A stretch of DNA of 64,000 bases from Sphingomonas lutea (GCF_014396785.1 NZ_CP060718.1:1136501-1200500), one strand, 5' to 3'. Positions 8,585 to 18,212 are shown, counted from the stretch's first letter. A program made the numbers and translations. The notes: generated by a model not told the origin, from the letters alone.

Positions 8585-9319
8585 ATGCAACCCGAACAAG
8601 ACCGTACGGCAATCGTCACCGGCGCCGCGAAAAGAGTCGGCGCGGAGATTGCCGGGGCTCTCCAGGCCGACGGCTGGACGGTGATCGCGCACGTCCGCGA
8701 TCCAGGCGACACCGTGCCGGCGGGCATGCACAAGGTCGTCGCGGATCTAAGCCAGCCCGATTGCGCAGAGAGAATCTTCGCTGCGGCAGCGGGGCTTCCG
8801 ACGGTTCGGCTGCTGGTCAACAATGCCGCGCGTTTCGCCGAGGATTCGATCGGCGCATTCAACCCGACCGAATTTGATGCGCACATGGCAGTCAACGCGC
8901 GCGCCCCGGCCTTGCTCATCGATCGGCTGGCGCGAGCGCACGACGGCGGCGACGCCCTTGTCGTAAACATTCTCGACTCCAAGCTGCTTGCGCCTAACCC
9001 CGATTTCGCAAGTTATACCGTGTCGAAGCAGGCGCTTGCAGGACTGACCGGGATCGCCGCGCGCGCATTGGCGGGGCGCGGCATCCGGGTGAACGGCATC
9101 GCTCCGGCGCTAATGCTGCGTTCCAGCGGCCAGTCGGCGGAAAATTTTGCGGAAATGCACCGCCGCAACCCGCTTCGCCGCGGCGTCGAGCCGAAGGATG
9201 TCGTCGACGCACTGCGCTATTTTATCGATTCCCGCTGCGTCACCGGCCAGACGATTACCATCGATTCGGGCCAGCATTTCCTGAACCTCGAGCGCGACGT
9301 GCAATTCCTGGAGACGTGA
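8585..9319 (+). CDS. Short-chain dehydrogenase, FolM-like pteridine reductase
   Basis: A 244-residue SDR enzyme. The nucleotide-binding motif is TGAAKRVG, the TGxxxRxG form typical of pteridine reductases (PTR1, FolM) rather than the usual TGxxxGxG. It is followed by NNAARF and the catalytic YTVSK motif. The expected reaction is NADPH-dependent reduction of dihydromonapterin or dihydrofolate. Context supports this: the stop overlaps the folB start by one base, so both belong to one pterin operon. I chose the ATG at 8585 because the upstream extension to 8375 is antisense to DUF1285 and lacks homology. The exact substrate cannot be told from sequence. Confidence 0.8.
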   Translation: MQPEQDRTAIVTGAAKRVGAEIAGALQADGWTVIAHVRDPGDTVPAGMHKVVADLSQPDCAERIFAAAAGLPTVRLLVNNAARFAEDSIGAFNPTEFDAHMAVNARAPALLIDRLARAHDGGDALVVNILDSKLLAPNPDFASYTVSKQALAGLTGIAARALAGRGIRVNGIAPALMLRSSGQSAENFAEMHRRNPLRRGVEPKDVVDALRYFIDSRCVTGQTITIDSGQHFLNLERDVQFLET

Positions 9320-9744
9320 TGGCTGACGACGACGCTCGCTTGTCCGGGATGGTGCCCGACCATCTCCAAGTCCGCTCGGCGCGGATCATTCTCGATTCGC
9401 TCGCTCTCGACGCCGATATCGGCTTTCACGATTTCGAGATTGGAAATCCGCAGCGCCTTCTCGCGACGGTGGAGATCTGGCTCGACGACGCGACGGCGCC
9501 TGCCAATGACGATCCCGCCGGCGCATGGGACTATGATTTCGTTCGCTCGCAAGTGCGCGAAATCGCGATGTTGCGACGGTACAATCTGCAGGAAACGCTC
9601 GCCCATGCCATCTTCGATCGGCTTGCAGCCCTGCATGGCATCCGGGATTTGCGGGTTCGTTTGTCTAAGCCGGATATCTATTCCGATGCGCGAGGGGTCG
9701 GCGTTGAGATTGCATCGTTTCACGCAGCTTGGCCGAACCGCTAG
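9319..9744 (+). CDS. folB: Dihydroneopterin aldolase family protein (FolB)
   Basis: A 141-residue protein of the FolB/FolX family, which converts 7,8-dihydroneopterin to 6-hydroxymethyl-dihydropterin in folate synthesis or epimerises the triphosphate. Family features are DADIGFHDFE near residue 33, DYDFVRSQVREIA in the middle, and LQETLAHAIFDRL, which supplies the conserved Glu. The C-terminal RVRLSKPD is the expected pterin-binding strand. It starts on the last base of the SDR stop (TGATG), so the two are co-translated. A GTG at 9316 is an alternative start. Confidence 0.88.
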   Translation: MADDDARLSGMVPDHLQVRSARIILDSLALDADIGFHDFEIGNPQRLLATVEIWLDDATAPANDDPAGAWDYDFVRSQVREIAMLRRYNLQETLAHAIFDRLAALHGIRDLRVRLSKPDIYSDARGVGVEIASFHAAWPNR

Positions 9745-9814
9745 CAGCCTTCCGCCTGTGGAACAAAATTCGTTGCACGGCCTTTGAGCGAGGGATAAGG
9801 AAGCGCGCTTGTGG

Positions 9815-9837
9815 CCGATGATATGTTGATACATCGG
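9815..9837 (+). promoter_or_regulatory. Inverted repeat upstream of the TonB operon
   Basis: CCGATG at 9815-9820 and CATCGG at 9832-9837 flank an 11-base AT-rich centre, in the 176-base gap before tonB. This spacing suits a dimeric repressor or activator. It does not look like a Fur box. The remaining gap contains no gene that I can support. Confidence 0.3.
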
Positions 9838-9920
9838 TAGCAGGAATCACGAGACGGGGCGTCTGGGTCGCCCGGTCTGCGCCGTGGCCCCCACGGCTCG
9901 TCGAGGAGAATTGCGGGTTA

Positions 9921-10586
9921 ATGTCTTACGCCCAACGCAAAGAGATCAGCGGCAACCGGACCCTGGCGATCATCCTGGTTCTCGTCCTTCAGGGCGCGCT
10001 TGGATATGCGATCGTTACCGGCCTTGCGTATAATGTCGTCAAGCAGGCCGTCGAAGATTTGAAGACCTTCGATGTGGAGGAAGAGCCGCCGCCACCCGAG
10101 GAACCGCCGCCACCGCCGGAAGACATGCCGGATGTTCCGCCTCCGCCGGTGACACCGCCGCCGTTGGTTCGGATGCAGGCGCCGGAACCGCCGATCGCCG
10201 TTGTGGAGACCCCGGCGCCGCCGCCCGTCATCCCGCCGGTCGTTCAGCGTCCGCCGCCTCCGCCGCCTCCGCCGCCGCCGCCGCGCAAGGTTGAATCAGC
10301 GCGTTCGCGCGGTAGCTTGGTGGGCCTTTTCAGTGCGGATGATTATCCGTCGTCGGCCGCTTCGGCGGGTGCAGAAGGTACGGTCCGCGCGTCGATTTCG
10401 GTCGGTCCCGATGGGCGGGTGACCGGTTGCAACGTCACGCAATCCAGCGGCAACAGCGCGCTTGATGCCGCGACGTGCAACATCATCCGCCGTCGAGCCA
10501 AGTTCACGCCGGCTCGTGACAGCAACGGCCAGCCCACTTCGGACACTGTTACGTCGCCGCCGATTACCTGGCGGTTAGAAGGTTAA
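9921..10586 (+). CDS. tonB: Energy transducer TonB
   Basis: A 221-residue TonB protein that transmits proton-motive force from ExbB/ExbD to outer-membrane receptors. It has a single N-terminal membrane anchor (about 15-40, LAIILVLVLQGALGYAIV), then a periplasm-spanning proline-rich stretch (about 52-125, with long Pro-Glu and Pro-Pro runs). The C-terminal TonB domain spans about 135-221 (GTVRASISVGPDGRVTGC, then CNIIRRRAKFTPA). The GC-rich proline codons form a low-complexity DNA stretch at about 10080-10290. It is followed by exbB and two exbD genes, the gapped but co-directed arrangement usual in sphingomonads and Caulobacter. Confidence 0.93.
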   Translation: MSYAQRKEISGNRTLAIILVLVLQGALGYAIVTGLAYNVVKQAVEDLKTFDVEEEPPPPEEPPPPPEDMPDVPPPPVTPPPLVRMQAPEPPIAVVETPAPPPVIPPVVQRPPPPPPPPPPPRKVESARSRGSLVGLFSADDYPSSAASAGAEGTVRASISVGPDGRVTGCNVTQSSGNSALDAATCNIIRRRAKFTPARDSNGQPTSDTVTSPPITWRLEG

Positions 10587-10630
10587 AGCCACTTCATTCG
10601 GTTCAGGACTTCAAAAAGGAAAGCACAGTT

Positions 10631-11449
10631 ATGCAAGCTCATGGCGGAGAAAACCCATACGGCCTGATCCCGGCACTTCAGCAGGGCGGTATCATCGCGT
10701 GGTCGGTGTTCGTCATCCTCGTCGGAATGTCGGTCATCTCCTTCTACATTCTCTTCACCAAGCTGATGCAGCAGCAGAAGATCATCAATCAGGGTCGGAA
10801 GGTCCGCTCCAGTTTCTGGAACTCGCCGAACCTTCGTGAAGCGGCGACCAAGCTCGAGGCGAAGAGCGCCTATCGCGCCATCGTGGATGACGCGCTCGTC
10901 GCGCAGGAACAGCACGGCAAGCTGACCGACCCGATCGACCAGCATGACTGGATGACCAATAGCCTGGCACGCAGCCAGGGCGCGATCGGCGCCCGGCTCG
11001 GCGAAGGTCTTGCCTTCCTTGCCACCGTCGGTTCGACGGCGCCGTTCATCGGCCTGTTCGGTACCGTCGTCGGCATCTACCGCGCGTTGATCAAGATCGG
11101 CTCGGCCGGTCAGGCGTCGATCGACGCCGTCGCCGGTCCGGTCGGTGAAGCTCTCATCATGACCGCGCTCGGCCTGGTCGTCGCGGTTCCGGCGGTGTTG
11201 GCCTACAACTGGCTGATCCGTCGCAACAAGTCGATCATGGAAGATCTGGCGGCGTTCACGAACGACCTTCACGGCTATCTGATGTCGAACGGTGCGGTGA
11301 AGCCGAACCTCGGCGGGACCACCGGTCCGGCGGTGCGCAACACGGCGCAGACCCGCACGGGTGCAGCGCCGACGCAGCCGGGCAGCGAGCCGGTTCGCCC
11401 CGGCCTGACGCCGACGGGTGCCCAGGCGACGCCGACGACCGCGAAGTAA
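10631..11449 (+). CDS. exbB: MotA/TolQ/ExbB proton channel family protein (ExbB)
   Basis: A 272-residue inner-membrane protein with three membrane helices: about 20-43, 135-160 (FLATVGSTAPFIGLFGTVVG) and 180-205 (LIMTALGLVVAVPAVLAYNW). The GLFGTVVGIYRAL motif and the following GPVGEALIMTALGL segment are diagnostic of ExbB/TolQ. With ExbD it forms the proton-driven motor for TonB. A polar, Thr/Pro/Gly-rich tail of about 45 residues after residue 225 is longer than in E. coli ExbB. The gene follows tonB by 44 bases and precedes two exbD genes, so ExbB is preferred to TolQ. Confidence 0.93.
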   Translation: MQAHGGENPYGLIPALQQGGIIAWSVFVILVGMSVISFYILFTKLMQQQKIINQGRKVRSSFWNSPNLREAATKLEAKSAYRAIVDDALVAQEQHGKLTDPIDQHDWMTNSLARSQGAIGARLGEGLAFLATVGSTAPFIGLFGTVVGIYRALIKIGSAGQASIDAVAGPVGEALIMTALGLVVAVPAVLAYNWLIRRNKSIMEDLAAFTNDLHGYLMSNGAVKPNLGGTTGPAVRNTAQTRTGAAPTQPGSEPVRPGLTPTGAQATPTTAK

Positions 11450-11458
11450 TCATCGAAC

Positions 11459-11484
11459 CCGGGCCGGCGTTCGTGCCGGCCCGG
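11459..11484 (+). other. Intercistronic hairpin between exbB and the first exbD
   Basis: A perfect 10-bp GC-rich stem: CCGGGCCGGC at 11459-11468 and GCCGGCCCGG at 11475-11484 with a 6-base loop. There is no T-tract, so it is unlikely to stop transcription. It may protect the upstream tonB-exbB transcript from 3' decay or tune the relative ExbB and ExbD levels. Confidence 0.55.
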
Positions 11485-11518
11485 TGTCGAGCCTGACGCA
11501 AGCGAAAGATTTGTCCCC

Positions 11519-12007
11519 ATGGGAATGAGTGTAGGCCCCGCAGACGGTGACGACGACGTCGCCATCTCCGACATCAACGTCATCCCGCTCGCCGATACCA
11601 TGTTGGTGATGCTGATCATCTTCCTGGTCACCGTTCCGGTCATCATCCAGACGGTGCCGGTGAAGCTGCCCAACGTGCGCTTCGAAGCGACCACGACCAA
11701 GCCGGAAAACGTCTCACTGACGGTCCGAAACGGGCCGGGCGGGTCCTGCGAGGTGTATTGGAACATGACCAAGGTCTCGCAGAAAGAGCTGCTCGACCGT
11801 GCGGTGAACAAGCTCGAGACGCTGGTCAAAGATGTTGGCGGCGTCGAGAACGTCACAGAAGAGAACATGCCCGAAGCGCACATCCGCGGCGACGTCGATA
11901 CGCGGTACAAGTGCATCGGCGCGGCGATCATCACGATGCAGCAGGCGGGCTTCCAGCGCGTCGGCTTCATTTCCGAGCCCCCGCCGTTGGCCGGTGTGCG
12001 GTCTTAA
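11519..12007 (+). CDS. exbD: Biopolymer transporter ExbD (first copy)
   Basis: A 162-residue ExbD/TolR protein with a short cytoplasmic N-terminus, one membrane helix at about 22-47 (VIPLADTMLVMLIIFLV) and a periplasmic domain. The proton-carrying Asp of the helix is present at residue 26. Compared with the second copy it has a longer periplasmic domain containing two cysteines (SCEVYW and YKCIG), which could form a disulfide. Two non-identical ExbD proteins per operon are known in Xanthomonas and sphingomonads, where one copy can be needed only for some substrates. It starts 35 bases after the exbB-exbD hairpin and 16 bases before the second copy. Confidence 0.9.
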   Translation: MGMSVGPADGDDDVAISDINVIPLADTMLVMLIIFLVTVPVIIQTVPVKLPNVRFEATTTKPENVSLTVRNGPGGSCEVYWNMTKVSQKELLDRAVNKLETLVKDVGGVENVTEENMPEAHIRGDVDTRYKCIGAAIITMQQAGFQRVGFISEPPPLAGVRS

Positions 12008-12023
12008 GTAGGAGTATCTCGCC

Positions 12024-12461
12024 ATGGCTATGCAAATGACGGGTGACAACACCCAGGGCGAGCCGATGATGGACATGAACGTCGTCCCTCTCATCGACGT
12101 GCTCCTTGTGCTTCTCATCATGTTCATCATCACCATTCCCGTGCAGTCGCACGCGGTGAAGCTGGATCTTCCGGTCAACGACCCCAACCAGGTGCAGCCG
12201 CCGCCGATCGACCCGGTCAAGAACAAGGTCGTCGTGAGTGCGGCTGGCCAGGTGCTGTGGAACGGTTCGCCGGTGAACCTTCAGCAGCTGCGCAGCTACC
12301 TTGACGTGACGCAGCAGATGAATCCGATCCCGGAGCTTCACATGCAGCCCGACGCTACGGCGCGCTACGAACTTGTCGACCAGGTTCTTGCCGTGACGAA
12401 GCAGGCCCGGGTTCAGAAGATGGGCTTCGTCGGCAACGAATATTATACGAACGTCTTCTAG
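12024..12461 (+). CDS. exbD: Biopolymer transporter ExbD (second copy)
   Basis: A 145-residue ExbD/TolR protein. The membrane helix at about 20-43 (NVVPLIDVLLVLLIMFIITI) contains the conserved Asp at residue 25, and the periplasmic domain ends KMGFVGNEYYTNVF. This copy is nearer to the canonical ExbD sequence than the first. It follows the first exbD by 16 bases and ends the operon, since a strong intrinsic terminator lies 24 bases downstream. Confidence 0.92.
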   Translation: MAMQMTGDNTQGEPMMDMNVVPLIDVLLVLLIMFIITIPVQSHAVKLDLPVNDPNQVQPPPIDPVKNKVVVSAAGQVLWNGSPVNLQQLRSYLDVTQQMNPIPELHMQPDATARYELVDQVLAVTKQARVQKMGFVGNEYYTNVF

Positions 12462-12484
12462 AACGTTTGGTATTGATCCGAAGG

Positions 12485-12513
12485 AGGGCGGTCCTGCTTG
12501 GGCCGCCCTTTTT
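12485..12513 (+). terminator. Rho-independent terminator of the tonB-exbBDD operon
   Basis: The stem GGGCGGTCC (12486-12494) pairs with GGGCCGCCC (12500-12508) around the loop TGCTT, with one G-T wobble, followed by TTTTT at 12509-12513. It lies directly after the second exbD and before glmU. Confidence 0.85.
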
Positions 12514-12560
12514 CATGCGAGGCTGGCGCAGGGACGGACCCCATGCCATTGCGAGAAAAC

Positions 12561-13915
12561 ATGACCGCTTCACGGAATTTCGCCGTCGTCATCCTGGCCG
12601 CGGGCAGGGCACGCGCATGCGATCCGATACGCATAAGGTTCTGCACCCGATTGCCAGCCGGCCCTTGCTGCTGCACCTGCTCGACCGCGTCGACGGTTTG
12701 GGTGCGGACAGGAAGATTGTCGTCGTCGGGAAGGGGCGCGAGCAGGTCGAAGCGGCGATCGCCGGCCACGGGGCGGAGATTGCCGTGCAAGCCGAGCAGC
12801 GAGGCACAGGCCACGCGGTTCAACAGGCGGCCAGTGCCCTTAAGGCTTACGAGGGTCCCGTCGTCATCCTTTATGGCGACACGCCGTTCGTGAAGGCGCA
12901 AACGCTGACGCGGATGCTCGATCGCCTCGACCAGGATGACCGGCCAGGTGTCGTCGTCCTGGCGTCGACTCCGCCCGATCCCCTGAAATACGGCCGGATC
13001 ATCCTCGGCGCAGGGGATCGCATCGCGAAGATGGTCGAGTTCAAGGATGCCAGCGAAGCCGAACGTGCGGTCCGCTTGTGCAATTCGGGCATGATGGCGG
13101 TACGCGGCGCGGACCTCTTCCGGTGGCTTGACCAAGTGGGGAACGACAATGCCGCGGGCGAATATTATCTGCCCGACATCGTCAATATCGCGGGGGACGA
13201 GGGGCACGCCGCCGTGGTCATCGAAGGCGATCCCTATGAGACCGCTGGCGTAAACAGCCGCGCCGAGCTCGCCCATCTCGAGCTCGAATGGCAGCGCCGC
13301 CGCCGCGAGCAGGTGCTCGAGGAAGGCGCGACACTGATCGATCCCGAAAGCGTCTGGTTTGCTTATGACACCAAGCTCGGCCGCGACGTGACGGTTGAAC
13401 CGCATGTCGTATTCGGGCCGGGCGTGAAGGTTGCCGACGGCGCGACGATCCACGCCTTCAGCCATATCGACGGCGCGTCGATCGGCGCGGGCGCAAGCAT
13501 TGGCCCGTTCGCCCGGATCCGCCCTGGAACGCGCCTCGCCGCGCGCACCAAGGTCGGCAATTTCGTCGAGCTTAAGAAGGCCAGCGTGGGCGAAGGCGCC
13601 AAGGTCAATCATTTGTCTTACGTCGGCGACGCCGAAGTGGGCGCAAAGGCCAACATCGGCGCGGGCACGATCACCTGCAATTACGACGGCTTCGGCAAGC
13701 ACCGCACCGTGATCGGCGCGGGCGCCTTCATCGGCTCCAACACTGCGCTGGTGGCGCCGGTCAACGTCGGCGACGGCGCGATCGTCGGGGCGGGATCGGT
13801 GATCACCGAAGATGTTGCCGCAGACAGCCTGGCGGTCGAACGCGCCGAACAGCGCGGCGTCGCCGGCTGGGCGAAGCGTTTTCGGGAGCGAATGACACGA
13901 AAGGCCACGCAATAG
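12561..13915 (+). CDS. glmU: Bifunctional UDP-N-acetylglucosamine pyrophosphorylase / GlcN-1-P acetyltransferase (GlmU), apparent frameshift near the start
   Basis: GlmU makes UDP-GlcNAc for peptidoglycan and lipid A. The N-terminal uridylyltransferase (about 1-225) begins at the ATG at 12561 (MTASRNFAVVILAAG), but the frame breaks at about 12606. The expected LAAGKGTRMRSDTHKVLHP is obtained only if one A is restored (GGCAGGGCACG to GGCAAGGGCACG). The rest, in the second frame, is intact: the GDTPFVK and VEFKDASEAE regions, then the left-handed beta-helix acetyltransferase (about 250-440) with NFVELKKA and NYDGFGKHRT. The reading frame is otherwise normal in length. As GlmU is normally essential, a missing base in the sequence is more likely than a dead gene. 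glmS follows after a toxin-antitoxin pair. Confidence 0.88.
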
Positions 13916-13916
13916 C

Positions 13917-13944
13917 TTGACGCGATATCATGATATGATATCGG
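13917..13944 (+). promoter_or_regulatory. Putative promoter of the toxin-antitoxin pair, possibly leaderless
   Basis: TTGACG at 13917-13922 (5 of 6 to the consensus -35) and TATCGG at 13939-13944 (a weak -10) are 16 bases apart. A start about 7 bases downstream would fall on the A of the antitoxin ATG at 13951, giving a leaderless transcript, and no ribosome-binding sequence is visible. The -35 box abuts the glmU stop codon. Confidence 0.35.
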
Positions 13945-13953
13945 TATATCATG
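13925..13953 (+). promoter_or_regulatory. Palindromic operator overlapping the antitoxin start
   Basis: ATATCATGATAT at 13925-13936 is a perfect 12-bp palindrome. The half-site ATATCATG at 13925-13932 recurs at 13946-13953, exactly 21 bases (two helical turns) away and covering the ATG. Repeated palindromic sites in this position are typical of autorepression by ribbon-helix-helix antitoxins and their toxin complexes. Confidence 0.65.
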
Positions 13954-14313
13954 ACTCGCATTCTCGTGGATTTGCCAGACGACGATATCGAATGGCTTGA
14001 TCGACTCGCGGCGGAGCAGGCAAAATCTCGGGCGTCGGTGCTGCGGGAGGCGGTTTCGGCTTACCGCGCCGACGCGCCCAAGGATTGGATCGACGCCGGC
14101 TTCGGCTTGTGGGCCCGGCACGGAATATCGATCGATCCTGCGACGTACGACCGGCAGCGTCGCGCGGAATGGACCCGGCCTTGGGACGACGATTATGAGG
14201 AAGTTCGCGCCGAATCCCCCGAAATGTTCACGGCGGAAGATGACCGCGAACGCGCGCATTATCTTGCCCTTGCCGCCAAGGCGGCCGGGCGGCGCAAGAA
14301 GTCCGCGGGATGA
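13951..14313 (+). CDS. Ribbon-helix-helix (CopG-like) antitoxin
   Basis: A 120-residue protein. Residues 2-45 match a ribbon-helix-helix DNA-binding fold: beta-strand TRILVDLP, then two helices DIEWLDRLAAEQ and SRASVLREAVSAY. Residues 46-120 are acidic then basic, with no family I recognise, and presumably neutralise the toxin. Its stop overlaps the start of the PIN gene by 4 bases, the classic antitoxin-first order. Both half-sites of a palindrome lie in its promoter and start codon, pointing to autoregulation. The pair sits between glmU and glmS, so it looks like an inserted module. Confidence 0.8.
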   Translation: MTRILVDLPDDDIEWLDRLAAEQAKSRASVLREAVSAYRADAPKDWIDAGFGLWARHGISIDPATYDRQRRAEWTRPWDDDYEEVRAESPEMFTAEDDRERAHYLALAAKAAGRRKKSAG

Positions 14314-14690
14314 GCGGATATAGCTTCGACGCCAACATCCTGATCGATGCGCTGATGGATCACCGTCCGGCGCATACCGAGATTCGCCGCGCGACGGAGA
14401 GCGGCGCCCAGGTGTGGTTGAGCCGAATGGCATGGATCGAGGTCATGTCGAAGGGCACGGATGACATGCTGCGGGAGGCGCTGCGTTTCCTCGGCCGCTT
14501 CGGGATCGATGAGATCGACGAGGAGACGTCTCAGCGCGCCGCAGCTTTGCGCCGCGAGCGGCCGCGCCTGAAAGCGCCTGACGCGCTCATTCTGGCGTCG
14601 GCGCAGGTGCGCGGACGTGTCCTAATCACTCGAAACGTACGCGACTTCCCAGCCGTGATGCCGGGAATTCGCGTTCCCTACACCCTCTAG
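14310..14690 (+). CDS. VapC-like PIN-domain toxin
   Basis: A 126-residue PIN-domain protein, the typical VapC length. The acidic residues of the metal site are visible: Asp7 in SFDANILIDAL, Glu44 in WIEVMSKG and Asp91 in KAPDALILASA. The late motif reads LITRNVRDF where many VapCs have an Asp before the last segment, which is a tolerated variation. VapC toxins are Mg-dependent RNases that cleave initiator tRNA, other tRNAs or rRNA. The upstream gene overlaps by 4 bases and would encode the antitoxin. glmS starts 14 bases after this stop, so its transcription may pass through this module. Confidence 0.85.
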   Translation: MSGYSFDANILIDALMDHRPAHTEIRRATESGAQVWLSRMAWIEVMSKGTDDMLREALRFLGRFGIDEIDEETSQRAAALRRERPRLKAPDALILASAQVRGRVLITRNVRDFPAVMPGIRVPYTL

Positions 14691-14704
14691 CAGGCGCTCT
14701 TGTC

Positions 14705-16524
<1,820 letters not shown>

Positions 16525-16528
<4 letters not shown>

Positions 16529-17249
16529 AGCATATCGGCATCCTCGCCCACAGCTTCGAGGGTGCGGGCCTGTGTTTCCGCACCGCGTGCCTGGCGGGTG
16601 TCGAGCGCCTGGGCGCGCACATGCACCCCGAGATCAGCATGACCTGCAGTCCGATGGCGCTGGCGATGCCGGCGTGGGAAAGCGGGGATCACGCGCCGTT
16701 GCGGACGATGTTCGGCAGCGAAGCGGCCAAGCTTGCGGCGGCGGGCGCCGACTTCTTCGTCTGTCCCGACAATACGGCGCATATCGCGCTGGAGCAGGAC
16801 GGCGCGCCGTTCGCCATTCCCGCACTGCATATTGGCGAAGTCGTTGCCGAGGAGGCGCGGCGGCAGGGCTTCGCCAAGGTCGGGATCCTGGGCACCAAAT
16901 ATACGATGACCGGCCCGGTCTATCCCGCTGCCTTGGCGCGGCGCGGGATTGGCTACGCCGTGCCGTCGGGGGTGACCGAACCTTGGTCAACGACATCATC
17001 TTCGACGAATTGTGTCTTGGCCAATTCACCGACGAGGCGCGCAGCACCTATTGCGACATCATCGGCAAGTTGGCGGAGGAAGGGTGCGACTCGGTCGCGC
17101 TGGTGTGCACCGAAATCCCGCTGTTGATCACGCCCGACGTGTCGCCGCTGCCAACGCTCGATTCGACGCGGCTGCTCGCCCGCGCGGCGGTCGATGTGGC
17201 CCTGGGCGATGCGACCATGCCGATGTGGCGCGGAGGCCTGCCGAGCTAG
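16525..17249 (+). CDS. Aspartate/glutamate racemase family protein, apparent frameshift
   Basis: An Asp/Glu racemase-family protein starting at the ATG at 16525 (MKHIGILAHSFEG), overlapping glmS by 4 bases. The first catalytic cysteine region (FFVCPDNTAH) lies in the first frame. After GVTE at about 16980 the frame is lost, and homology resumes in another frame as LVNDIIFDELCLGQF. The second catalytic cysteine region (LVCTEIPLLI) lies there, ending at 17249. One extra base, for example CCC instead of CC at 16981, would join them into about 241 residues. As written, the two catalytic cysteines are on separate pieces. The protein could supply D-amino acids for the wall, but the substrate is unknown. 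Confidence 0.8.
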
Positions 17250-18157
17250 GCCGCGGCGGCAGTTCGCGTCGCCTCAAGCTGCTGCACATGGCGGCTGAGG
17301 CGTTCGTAGAGGAAATCGATCACTGTGCGCACGCGTGGCGTGTGACGCACGCGTTCATGGGTGAAGAGCCACAGGACTCGCTCGTGATCGTGGCGCGGCG
17401 CCATGCAACGGATCAGGTCGGGATCGGCATCGGCGACGACGCAGGGCAGGACGGCGATGCCGAAGCCTGCGCGGACACCCGACAGCAGCCCGCCGGACGT
17501 CGCGTGATGCATCGCCACCTGCTGCTCCAGCCCCAACGCCTGGAGCCAGGCCTGGTAGTGGATCCACAAATTGCCGCCGCCGCCACCGATAAAGGAGTGC
17601 GATCGCAACTCCTCGATCGTCGTCGGCACGCCGTGGCGCTCGCCATAAGCGCGACTGCAATAAAGCGCCCAATCGTCGATGCACAGCCGCCGCCCGACCA
17701 GTCCGGCCGGTTGCGCCATCGCGGTGCTGCGGAGCGAAACGTCCGCTTCGCCGGCACCAAGATCGCGGACCTTCTGCGACGTGTCGAGTTCGATCACGAT
17801 GTCGGGGAAGCGTTGGTGCAATTCGGTCAGCAGCGGCGTAAGCAAAGTGATGGCGTAAATTTCCTCGGTCGTGATCTTGACCGTGCCGCGCACTGCGCGC
17901 GCCTGCCCCGAGGCCGCGCCGGCAAAGTCGTCGATGGCCTGTTCGACCGCCCCCGCCTTGGCCAGCAATTCCTCGCCCGCGGGGGTCAGCGCGTAGCCCG
18001 CCTGCCGCTTCTCGAAGAGAGGGAAGCCGAGCGCCTGTTCGAGCGCGGCGATGCGCCGCGCCACGGTCGTCTGGCTGGTGCGCAGCGCCCGGCCCGCGCG
18101 CAGGGTACTGCCTTCACGCGCGACCGCGAGGAAGTAGCGGAGGTCGTCCCAATCCAT
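17246..18157 (-). CDS. LysR-family transcriptional regulator
   Basis: A 303-residue LysR regulator. The helix-turn-helix spans about 1-60 (MDWDDLRYFLAVAREGS, then RALRTSQTTVARRIAALEQ) and the effector domain about 90-295. The HTH variant with MDWDDLRYFL is typical of a LysR subgroup common in sphingomonads. I chose the ATG at 18157, which has AAGG 6-9 bases upstream; 18178 (MELGQGL) is an alternative. A perfect 22-bp palindrome just upstream is a probable autoregulatory site. The neighbouring divergent gene encodes a UrcA-family protein, a possible target. Its 3' end overlaps the end of the racemase gene by 4 bases. Confidence 0.88.
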   Translation of the reverse strand: MDWDDLRYFLAVAREGSTLRAGRALRTSQTTVARRIAALEQALGFPLFEKRQAGYALTPAGEELLAKAGAVEQAIDDFAGAASGQARAVRGTVKITTEEIYAITLLTPLLTELHQRFPDIVIELDTSQKVRDLGAGEADVSLRSTAMAQPAGLVGRRLCIDDWALYCSRAYGERHGVPTTIEELRSHSFIGGGGGNLWIHYQAWLQALGLEQQVAMHHATSGGLLSGVRAGFGIAVLPCVVADADPDLIRCMAPRHDHERVLWLFTHERVRHTPRVRTVIDFLYERLSRHVQQLEATRTAAAA

Positions 18158-18190
18158 CAGGCCTTGCCCTAGCTCCATTTTGCCGGTGCA

Positions 18191-18212
18191 GGTTCTGCAA
18201 ATTTGCAGAACC
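18191..18212. promoter_or_regulatory. Perfect 22-bp palindrome, probable LysR operator
   Basis: The half-site GGTTCTGCAAA and its exact reverse complement form an uninterrupted 22-bp palindrome, 34 bases upstream of the LysR start and 79 upstream of UrcA. It contains the T-N11-A dyad expected of LysR sites. A second, smaller perfect palindrome, CTTACGTAAG, is at 18230-18239. Confidence 0.7.

Noticed and set aside
9800..9840. Fur box before tonB
   Set aside because: The inverted repeat CCGATG/CATCGG does not resemble the GATAATGATAATCATTATC consensus or its alphaproteobacterial forms.
10080..10290. Tandem repeat in the tonB gene
   Set aside because: It is the proline-rich spacer encoded by CCG/CCN codons, a normal TonB feature.
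12590..12620. Programmed ribosomal frameshift in glmU
   Set aside because: No slippery heptamer or downstream pseudoknot is evident, and similar one-base losses occur in three unrelated genes.
12458..13912. A 484-residue minus-strand frame over glmU
   Set aside because: It mirrors glmU and shows no family motifs.
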